From contig NC_085107.1 of NCBI RefSeq assembly GCF_030269925.1, positions 13,144,001 through 13,208,000 on the forward strand: DNA of 64,000 nt, written 5' to 3'. Made by a program: the position numbers and the translations under genes. This DNA is from Bombyx mori (Eukaryota; Arthropoda; Insecta; Lepidoptera; Bombycidae). Positions 57,390 to 64,000 of this stretch are shown here, one piece after another (position 1 is the first letter of the stretch; the number at the start of each line of letters is the position of its first letter). The notes beneath the pieces were generated by a model. It searched no databases, was not told the DNA's origin, and was given only the letters and a program-made list of their open reading frames with translations.

Positions 57390-60300
57390 CTATAGTGCGT
57401 CGTCATTTGCTAATTTTATTTCATCATAATGGTGACGCACGTGTTTACGGTTCATTAATAAGGTGACCGTGTGGTTGCCGTTTATTTTTATGATTTTGTA
57501 TGGACCCTTCCATACAGGAGATAAGGCTTTGTTTTGCTTATGATGGCAACGGACGTAGACCATGTCACCAATATTATAGGTAATCGGTTTCGAGTGAGAG
57601 TCGTAGTATTTTTTTGATCTTTCTTTTGACGACTCTATATTTTGTAAAGCTTTTTGACGGCTGTAATATAACCGGTGATTAAGTGCTCTTATATAATCGC
57701 TGTATGTATTAAGGTCGAGAGAGTCTATACTTTTAGGGATGTAGGGTTTAAACCCGAATAACAGTTCTAATGGTGAAAAGCCTGTGGTAGAGTGGATATT
57801 GGAATTGTACGCTAGCATTGCTGTTCTAAGATATAAGTCCCATGTATGTTGGTTTTCAACTATATACGACCTAAGATATTCTTTCAGAGTCGAATGACTT
57901 CTTTCTAGGGCGCCACAAGTCTGCGGGTGATATGGAGAAGCAAAAATGTGTTTTATTCCGAATAAACGCTCTAACTGCTTCATTACTTCGGAAGAGAAGT
58001 TAGCACCTTGATCTGTAATAATGATCTTAGGGATACCGATATGGGAGATATACTTTACTAATGAACGAGCTGTTTCTTCGGCGGAGCATGTGACCATGGG
58101 ATATGCTTGAGAATATTTAGTGAGATCGTCTTGTAACGTAAGAATGAATTTGAATTTGTTATGGTGTGTTTCGGGTAATGGCCCCACTAAATCTAGGAAT
58201 AACTTTTCATTAGCTCTAGTGGCGGTAGACGTGATTATCATTGGGGAGCGATTAACTTGGCGCAGCGGTTTGTTTATTTGGCACGATTTGCAATTTTTGA
58301 CATAGTTTTCTATGTCTTGTCGCATATTTTTCCACCAATATAGTTCTTTTATTCGTCCTAACATACGAGCGACTCCGGGGTGACCTGCAGTCGTGGAATC
58401 ATGGTGATCTCTTAATATTTTTTTGATTTCGGAAGGCGTAGGATATTGGATATTGTTATGGTAAATATTTACTTTGATTTGAGTGTCATGAAATAGAAAC
58501 GCAACGATATTGTAAATTTTTGTAAATGACAATTTCGTGTAAGGGTCTGAGAAATCTGATATAGCACATTCTTTTTCCTCGCTATACCATGTAGTTATCA
58601 TGTCACGGTAACAACGTAAAACATTAAAAATATCTTTATACGTAAACTCATCGTAAAAATGAACACGGACAAACAAATGTGTAAATAAATGACTGGCGTT
58701 ACCGGTAGAATAAAATGAGTACAGTTCTCTCTCCACTTCACGTATGTCAGGCATAGTTGTGGACATTTCTATGATTTCTGAACAATATGGTACAGACTCA
58801 TCAAGGTCAATTGAGGTAGGGTAGGCTATCAGCTTACATTTAGCTTTAAGTAGAGAGTCGTTAAATTCCTGAATATTTGTGTTAAACGGATCTTTCGATT
58901 GTCGGGACACTTTTAGATATTGTTCATAGGTTTCAGGAGTTGACGGTGACGGTTGCGAGGGCAGTGATGGAGAAGGGACTTTTGTAGGAGGTTGAGTAGG
59001 GTGGCTAGGCATTTCTTGTCCAAGAGGGGTTTCTGAAGGGACGGAACCTGGGGCGTTGAAGTCTATGGGGGGTGGTAACGGAGACAAGTCATCGAACGTA
59101 AGGGGCTCATCTACTCGAGACTGTTCATCAAGGTATGGGGGTGGTTGTAAAACGGTTGGTTCATCGAGAGTATGAACGAGGTTGCGAGATAAGGAATCTG
59201 CGTTACAATTTAACTTCCCCTTTTTGTATTCAATCTCGTAGTCGAATTCTTCTAATTTTAACCTCCACCTAACTAACTTAGAACCGGGGTCTTTGCAGTT
59301 AAATAGCCACTGCAAAGGTTTATGATCGGTCACGATTTTAAACTTGTGTCCATACAGATAAGGTCTGAAAACTTTTGTGCCGAAAATGATAGCTAAACAT
59401 TCTTTTTCGGTTGTAGAATAATTTCCTTCTGATTTGTTCAGGGTTCGAGATGCGAAGGCTATTGGGAGATCTTGACCTACTTCGCCTTGAGAAAGAATAG
59501 CAGAAACAGCGTAATTGGATGCGTCTGTTGTTAGTACGAAGGGTTTAGTAAAATCAGGGTACTGAAGGATAGGAGCCGAGGTTATTTTGTTTTTCAGTTC
59601 GTCGAAGGCTTTTTGTTGTTCACAACCCCATTGAAACGTGGCGTCCTTTTTTAGAAGGCTAGTTAAAGCTTTAGTAATATGGGAGAAATTTTCAATGAAG
59701 CGACGATAATAACCAACTAAACCTAGAAATGATTTTATATCACGTGGAGACTTCGGAACTGGGAAGTTAGTAACACAGAGAACCTTCTTGGGGTCAGGCA
59801 TTACTCCTTTATCTGAAATAATATGTCCAAGATACTGTGCTTCTCGACGAAAGAACTCACATTTGTCCGGTTGTAATTTTAGGTTGTGTTCACGGAGCTT
59901 ATGAAATATGTTTCTGAGGTTTTGACAATGAGACAAGAGATCGTGGTTGAAAGCGACTATATCATCTAAATATGTATAGCAATGAGTGCCTTGAAGGCCG
60001 CTTAGTACTATATTCATGAGTCTTTGAAATGTGGAAGGAGCATTTCGAAGACCAAAAGGCATACGCGTGAACTCGTAATGGCCCGAGGGCACACTAAATG
60101 CTGTTTTTTCGGTATCTTTCACCTTGACTTGATGAAACGAAGACGCGAGGTCAAGAGTGGTAAAGTATTTACTGTGGCCTAGCTGGTCCAGGATATCCGT
60201 GATGTTCGGAATAGGATAGGCATCACCAATTGTTACTTGATTTAACTTCCTATAGTCGATAACAATACGCCACTTAGGTTTACCGGAGGAGTCTTGTTTT

Positions 60301-61784
60301 TTTGGTACTACCCATATAGGTGCTGACCATGGTGAGATAGAGGGTTGAATGATTTTTTGACGTAGCATATCATTTATTTGTCTATGTACTTCCTCTTTAT
60401 GACACTCAGGGAAACGGTAACTTTTAACAGCGATCGGTGTGTCAGATGTAGTGCGTATTTCGTGTTCAAGAGTTTTTGTACACGTGAGGCTGTCGCCTTC
60501 AAGAAAAAACACGTCTGAGAATTCGGAACAGATACTGCGTAAACATGTTTCTTCCTCCTTATTTAAGTGTTCGCAACGAATGGCATCTTGAACTCGTTTT
60601 TCCCGGACTGAGTTAAAACTAATTTGGTAACAGCATGACTCGTGAGTACTGTCGGAAGTATTAGACGGAGGGTCATTTTCTAGAATCAGAGACACGGGTT
60701 CGAGGGTGAAAGATAGGTCATGTAACCTTACTTCCGACTCAGAGGTATTCAGGACAGACAAATTAATTTTGTTATTTGGTTTAACACTAACTAGACATTT
60801 AGAAAAATACACACTAGGATAGTCTACATGCGTGTTTTTTAAAATTAAACCTTCCTTTAACTCCGGGTTAGTAACAGCGCATTCAATAAACATTTCGCTT
60901 CTTGGCGGAACGATATAGTAGGGTTGTGACATATGTAACTTGAAACGCTGCGTAGAGGGGCTAAGTATGCCCAGGTATTTCTCTGAATAATTAATAAATG
61001 CACTATTTTTGTCTAAAAAATCTGATCCTATAATACCATCGTAATCCAGGTTAACATCTTTAACTACGTGAAAATAAAAAGGTGATAGATTCGATTGGTT
61101 AGTTTTTATTGACAAAAGGAATTTGCCCAGTGATTCACAGTGTGAATTTACGTCATTGATGCCTTTGAATTTTATTTTGTGATTTTCAAGAACTGGTAAA
61201 CAAGGAATACTGGTACTTTTTATAAGAGATATTGAACTTCCCGTATCAACTAATAACGAAATAGGATTCGTGGTATGGGATGTATGAACAAGTATGTAAG
61301 GTAACGGTGTGTTTTTATGCTGAGAAATATCGTACACTGTCGGCAAATATTCTTGAGATATCGCCGATGGCATCGTTTGAGGGGTAAGTTGACTGATTGA
61401 TTTACGAGTAGTATCCGGCTTAGCGGATACCGGGGTTGACTTATCATGTGACTTTGTAAACGATTTAGTAGAAGGCTTGGTAACCGGATTAGTAGACGAA
61501 TTAGGAGACGAATTAGTAGACGAATTAGTAAACGAATTAGTAAACGAATTAGTAAACGAATTAGTAAACGAATTAGTGAACGAATTAGGAGACGAATTAG
61601 TAGACGAATTAGTAGACGAATTAGTAAACGAATTAGAAGACGAATTAATTGGCGAATTAGTGAACGAACTAGAAGTAGTTTTGCACGCTTGTGCATACGA
61701 CCTAATAATTTCTTTGCATTGTTGCGATTTAGTAGAGTTACGTAATTTTGTGCCTGTTTGGTTTGCAGGCAATCGCCGGCACAT
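57390..61784 (-). CDS. pol: Errantivirus 1 Pol: protease, reverse transcriptase, RNase H, integrase
   Basis: 1464 codons from the first ATG, but the open frame continues upstream to the shift signal at 61805-61811, so it is probably made as Gag-Pol. Residues 38-99 are a low-complexity run of S(F/S)TN repeats. Protease: LLVDTGSSISLI at about 178-189. Reverse transcriptase: VIDYRKLNQVTI, RMPFGLRNAPSTF and catalytic YLDD near 607. RNase H: TTDASNYAV near 749 and TDHKPLQWL. Integrase: HHCC zinc region near 1126-1170, then D near 1196 (FLDLVGP), D near 1255 (ITDQGANF) and E 35 residues later (GALERSH), followed by a KGPYKI tail. No interruption; likely functional. Confidence 0.95.
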   Translation of the reverse strand: MCRRLPANQTGTKLRNSTKSQQCKEIIRSYAQACKTTSSSFTNSPINSSSNSFTNSSTNSSTNSSPNSFTNSFTNSFTNSFTNSFTNSSTNSSPNSSTNPVTKPSTKSFTKSHDKSTPVSAKPDTTRKSISQLTPQTMPSAISQEYLPTVYDISQHKNTPLPYILVHTSHTTNPISLLVDTGSSISLIKSTSIPCLPVLENHKIKFKGINDVNSHCESLGKFLLSIKTNQSNLSPFYFHVVKDVNLDYDGIIGSDFLDKNSAFINYSEKYLGILSPSTQRFKLHMSQPYYIVPPRSEMFIECAVTNPELKEGLILKNTHVDYPSVYFSKCLVSVKPNNKINLSVLNTSESEVRLHDLSFTLEPVSLILENDPPSNTSDSTHESCCYQISFNSVREKRVQDAIRCEHLNKEEETCLRSICSEFSDVFFLEGDSLTCTKTLEHEIRTTSDTPIAVKSYRFPECHKEEVHRQINDMLRQKIIQPSISPWSAPIWVVPKKQDSSGKPKWRIVIDYRKLNQVTIGDAYPIPNITDILDQLGHSKYFTTLDLASSFHQVKVKDTEKTAFSVPSGHYEFTRMPFGLRNAPSTFQRLMNIVLSGLQGTHCYTYLDDIVAFNHDLLSHCQNLRNIFHKLREHNLKLQPDKCEFFRREAQYLGHIISDKGVMPDPKKVLCVTNFPVPKSPRDIKSFLGLVGYYRRFIENFSHITKALTSLLKKDATFQWGCEQQKAFDELKNKITSAPILQYPDFTKPFVLTTDASNYAVSAILSQGEVGQDLPIAFASRTLNKSEGNYSTTEKECLAIIFGTKVFRPYLYGHKFKIVTDHKPLQWLFNCKDPGSKLVRWRLKLEEFDYEIEYKKGKLNCNADSLSRNLVHTLDEPTVLQPPPYLDEQSRVDEPLTFDDLSPLPPPIDFNAPGSVPSETPLGQEMPSHPTQPPTKVPSPSLPSQPSPSTPETYEQYLKVSRQSKDPFNTNIQEFNDSLLKAKCKLIAYPTSIDLDESVPYCSEIIEMSTTMPDIREVERELYSFYSTGNASHLFTHLFVRVHFYDEFTYKDIFNVLRCYRDMITTWYSEEKECAISDFSDPYTKLSFTKIYNIVAFLFHDTQIKVNIYHNNIQYPTPSEIKKILRDHHDSTTAGHPGVARMLGRIKELYWWKNMRQDIENYVKNCKSCQINKPLRQVNRSPMIITSTATRANEKLFLDLVGPLPETHHNKFKFILTLQDDLTKYSQAYPMVTCSAEETARSLVKYISHIGIPKIIITDQGANFSSEVMKQLERLFGIKHIFASPYHPQTCGALERSHSTLKEYLRSYIVENQHTWDLYLRTAMLAYNSNIHSTTGFSPLELLFGFKPYIPKSIDSLDLNTYSDYIRALNHRLYYSRQKALQNIESSKERSKKYYDSHSKPITYNIGDMVYVRCHHKQNKALSPVWKGPYKIIKINGNHTVTLLMNRKHVRHHYDEIKLANDDAL
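61481..61670 (-). repeat. In-frame S(F/S)TN codon repeat in pol
   Basis: A 12-base unit (ACTAATTCGTTT type, variants ACTAATTCGTCT) is repeated about 15 times and encodes the S/T/N-rich stretch before the protease. Confidence 0.85.
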
Positions 61785-61801
61785 TTGCGATACCTGACAC
61801 G

Positions 61802-62668
61802 TTAGTTTAAATTACTGTCGATTTTCTCGATTTCGCAACATTTAAAAGGCGAAGATTCCGAGTCAGGTGGAATATGATTGAGCGGGCGATATTTATTATA
61901 CGAATTATTACGTAAGTTGTTATTGTATTCGCGTTTCTTACATTTCGCAATGTGATGACCTGGGTTTTTACAGTAACTGCAAACGATTTGAGGTGGAATT
62001 TTTTGTTTTGTGTCTATTTTTGTTGAATTAAATGAACTAGCTTGTGATGATAATTTTGGCTGTTGATGATGAGTTGAATGAGACTTAGCAACGAAGTTCT
62101 GGATTTTTTCCTCTTCAATGGCGATATTAATTGCTTCGTTAAGATTTTTGGGGTTACGACATCGCACCATGTTACCAATACGAGGAGTCAGTCCGAACAT
62201 AAAAGAGTGTATCGCCAGGTCCTCTGTCATGGCAATACGACCTGATAGGTCTTTTTTTGATGTATTAGAATTATGGATTTCGGTCTGCATCTCGGTTAGG
62301 CACGTATCGATTCGTAATGAAAATTCAGACACAGATTCGCCAGCACGTTGTTTACATGATTGCAAATCGAAAAATAGATGACTGTAGTGTTTAGTTTCTC
62401 CAAAATTTTGACGAAGAAATTCTCTCAACGATTCGAAGTTATCGAATATTTTATTTGAGCATGCTATTCTGGCTTTTCCTTCTAGCTTTGAAATTATAAA
62501 TTTCAGTAATAGTCTTTTTTGACTGTCTGATGCAAGATCTAACGCATCCTGGCAGTTAGTCAAGAAGGCCGTAAGGGTCTCCCGACTTCCATTATATGGG
62601 TTGATAAAATTACATAGTACTTGAATAGGATATTGTTCGCTCAAGACTATTTCACTTTTAGTAGACAT
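61802..62668 (-). CDS. gag: Errantivirus 1 Gag
   Basis: 288 residues; structural protein that assembles the particle and binds the genomic RNA. Residues about 15-170 are the capsid-like region (VLCNFINPYNGSRETLTAFL, LREFLRQNFGETKHYSHLFF and the KQRAGESVSEFSLRI motif, a common feature of Ty3/gypsy capsids). A CX2CX4HX4C zinc knuckle (CSYCKNPGHHIAKC) sits at about 230-243. The last three sense codons AAT TTA AAC and the stop TAA form the shift site for pol. The ATG at 62668 is the first of the frame after the leader. Confidence 0.92.
   Translation of the reverse strand: MSTKSEIVLSEQYPIQVLCNFINPYNGSRETLTAFLTNCQDALDLASDSQKRLLLKFIISKLEGKARIACSNKIFDNFESLREFLRQNFGETKHYSHLFFDLQSCKQRAGESVSEFSLRIDTCLTEMQTEIHNSNTSKKDLSGRIAMTEDLAIHSFMFGLTPRIGNMVRCRNPKNLNEAINIAIEEEKIQNFVAKSHSTHHQQPKLSSQASSFNSTKIDTKQKIPPQIVCSYCKNPGHHIAKCKKREYNNNLRNNSYNKYRPLNHIPPDSESSPFKCCEIEKIDSNLN
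61805..61811 (-). promoter_or_regulatory. -1 ribosomal frameshift site TTTAAAC
   Basis: On the minus strand, TTTAAAC lies in the exact X XXY YYZ register of the gag frame and touches the gag stop codon TAA (61802-61804). Slipping back one base enters the pol frame, which has no stop between here and its ATG at 61784. Confidence 0.85.
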
Positions 62669-62882
62669 TATTACGAGTATTCGCTTTTGACAGTAACAAA
62701 ACAGACACTAGCAGAAAGAAGGTCAACTAAAAAAATGTAGTAGTTATACGAGACGAATGATTCACTCACCGCAAGAATATCAGAGCTGTTAACTTCATCG
62801 GAGAACGCACGGATGATGGGATGGCAGCAAGGCGTTTGGCAGGCTTATACTGGAAGTCTTAATGTCGCAAACGGCAGGAACC

Positions 62883-63058
62883 GGCTTAGCAGGAACGAGT
62901 CAGCAGGAACGTTGCAAACGGCTTAGCAGGAACGAGTCAGCAGGAACGTTGCAAACGGCTTAGCAGGAACGAGTCAGCAGGAACGTTGCAAACGGCTTAG
63001 CAGGAACGAGTCAGCAGGAACGTTGCAAACGGCTTAGCAGGAACGAGTCAGCAGGAAC
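62883..63058 (-). repeat. 37-bp tandem repeat in the errantivirus leader
   Basis: Four full copies and one partial copy start at 62883, 62920, 62957, 62994 and 63031. By eye the full copies are identical. Each contains AGCAGGAACGAGTCAGCAGG. The leader between LTR and gag (62669-63422) has no other feature apart from the primer site. Confidence 0.93.
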
Positions 63059-63403
63059 TGGTGCAGTAGGGACGAATCAGCGGCTTGAATTTTCACGGGT
63101 ACTGGAGCTTCGGGCGAATCTTCGGGCTTGTTTCACAGGAACCAGCAGGACGTCGATATCAGGCTTATTGGTTTTTGCGTGTTTTTGTCAGGTTGACACC
63201 AGCCGATCAATACTGACCGGCACGAGCGGGTATGATGTGGCAGATTTTTGTAAGTTTTTCTTTCTCACGATGTTGAAGATGGCGTTGAAGATATTTTGCA
63301 GGTTTTCTTCCTTTACGATATTGATGATGAGAGCAGCGGCAATGAGCGCAACGTAAAATCAAGAGCTCAAGACAATCCGGATAGCCAGTGTAACGTACTG
63401 ACT

Positions 63404-63421
63404 ATCCCACTTCTGACACCA
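63404..63421 (-). promoter_or_regulatory. Primer-binding site, tRNA-Leu type
   Basis: Minus-strand TGGTGTCAGAAGTGGGAT starts one base inside the 5' LTR edge. It is complementary over 18 bases to the 3' end of an insect tRNA-Leu as I remember it (ATCCCACTTCTGACACCA). Confidence 0.8.
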
Positions 63422-63422
63422 C

Positions 63423-63651
63423 TGTTACGGGGTGGGTCCAGGAGCTCTTTTTAAAAAAGGACACGGCGACTGGCACGGAGTTTATTTTATTAAAGAAGTA
63501 GTACAAATGATGTGTGTTTCCGCTACTCAAGCCAAATCTGTTCTGCCGCGCTTTAGCAATATATCGTCTTTATATAGAGACAATGCATTCAAGAATGCCT
63601 TAGTCGGCATTATTATTTATATTACGTTATTATTGAGGGGCATATGTAACA
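63423..63651 (-). repeat. Errantivirus 1, 5' LTR
   Basis: Second copy of the 229-bp LTR, ending at the GTAC target duplication (63652-63655). Confidence 0.95.
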
Positions 63652-64000
63652 GTACGGCGTCGAGGTTGCTATGTAGGCCCCTTACATTGCTGAAATCCAC
63701 ATTAAATGTGGAATAGGGCATCGCCGACAAAACCCTTTTCCTTTTTTGTGTTGTCATATTATTATTATTTTTTTTGGAGTGGGATTGGGTGGGGTAGGAA
63801 TTTCGAACCGAAATCATGACAATACCTGAATAAAGCGCGGAACACAGTACTTGCTCGACCACGGGTTGCGGGAGAGACTGACGAAGGGCATGGAAGGGCC
63901 CCCAGTCCACCCTGCGTGCGATCGCCGGGATCCACTCCGGTCTCCGACTCCGGCACGACGACCGCACGGCAGGATTTTACACCGGTTAGCGGGACAGCTT
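63652..64000 (-). pseudogene. Jockey-type LINE, 5' portion, running off the edge
   Basis: The minus-strand frame shows FNVDFSNVRGLHSNLDAV, the start of a Jockey endonuclease (NVRGL, LHSN), just before the errantivirus junction; the rest of the domain continues at 54712. Upstream is a GC-rich leader or ORF1-side sequence to the window end. A frame from 63967 is open through the ATG-like region, so the 5' part is less decayed than the 3' part. Confidence 0.7.

Larger units (their letters stand above)
54713..63651 (-). mobile_element. Errantivirus 1 (Ty3/gypsy with env), full length
   Basis: 8,939 bp, with 229-bp LTRs that look identical by eye (54713-54941 and 63423-63651) and a 4-bp target duplication GTAC (54709-54712 and 63652-63655). 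Minus-strand order: 5' LTR, tRNA-Leu primer site, leader with a 37-bp tandem repeat, gag, pol in the -1 frame, env, polypurine tract, 3' LTR. Gag and pol are open; env has a frame change. Matching LTRs mean recent insertion. It lies in the endonuclease region of a Jockey LINE. Confidence 0.95.

Overview
The window is eukaryotic and almost certainly from a moth or butterfly. It contains no recognisable host gene, rRNA or tRNA. Nearly all of it is nested transposable elements plus one satellite array. The lepidopteran reading rests on Helitron ends of the TC...CTAG type, an RTE tail ending in (TGATGA)n, a poly-A retroposon tail that I recall as the silkworm BMC1 type, and an errantivirus that encodes an envelope. 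A Bombyx-like source is the best guess. A gene-free, retroelement-packed landscape of this kind would fit a W chromosome or other heterochromatin, but that is inference.

Layout. 1-1353: small Helitron and a BMC1-like tail. 1354-6227: long inverted-repeat DNA element (element A, 9-bp target duplication) that has collected an RTE fragment, a GC-rich LINE tail, two Helitrons and two MITE-like pieces. 6237-8691: unassigned, with one small coiled-coil ORF. 8704-13910: complete two-ORF non-LTR retrotransposon with RNase H, both ORFs open, 12-bp target duplication. 13948-19348: giant palindromic element (element B, 1.7-kb arms, 9-bp target duplication) with transposase debris. 19366-20330: MITE-like element with hairpins. 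20916-27765: satellite array of about 244-bp monomers with higher-order periods. 27766-33548: BEL/Pao LTR element, intact and with identical LTRs, inserted in the last satellite monomer.

33595 to about 40885: decayed errantivirus interrupted by a Tc1 element and a mariner. About 40943-49121: internally deleted Ty3/gypsy element that received an autonomous-looking Helitron in one LTR and a DD41D mariner beside the other. 49122-52078: LINE tail and MULE, mariner-like and hAT remnants. 52079-64000: Jockey-type LINE split by an 8.9-kb errantivirus (54713-63651) with identical LTRs, tRNA-Leu primer site, gag, a TTTAAAC shift signal, full pol, and an env gene broken by a frame change.

How the parts relate. 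The nesting gives relative ages: the satellite is older than the BEL element, the Jockey LINE is older than errantivirus 1, and the gypsy-type LTR is older than the Helitron. From 33.6 kb to the right edge all twelve independent elements point to the minus strand, which recalls a unistrand piRNA cluster. Elements A and B share their terminal framework, target-duplication length and subterminal TTTGTTC motifs. They probably belong to one transposon group that I cannot place in a named superfamily.
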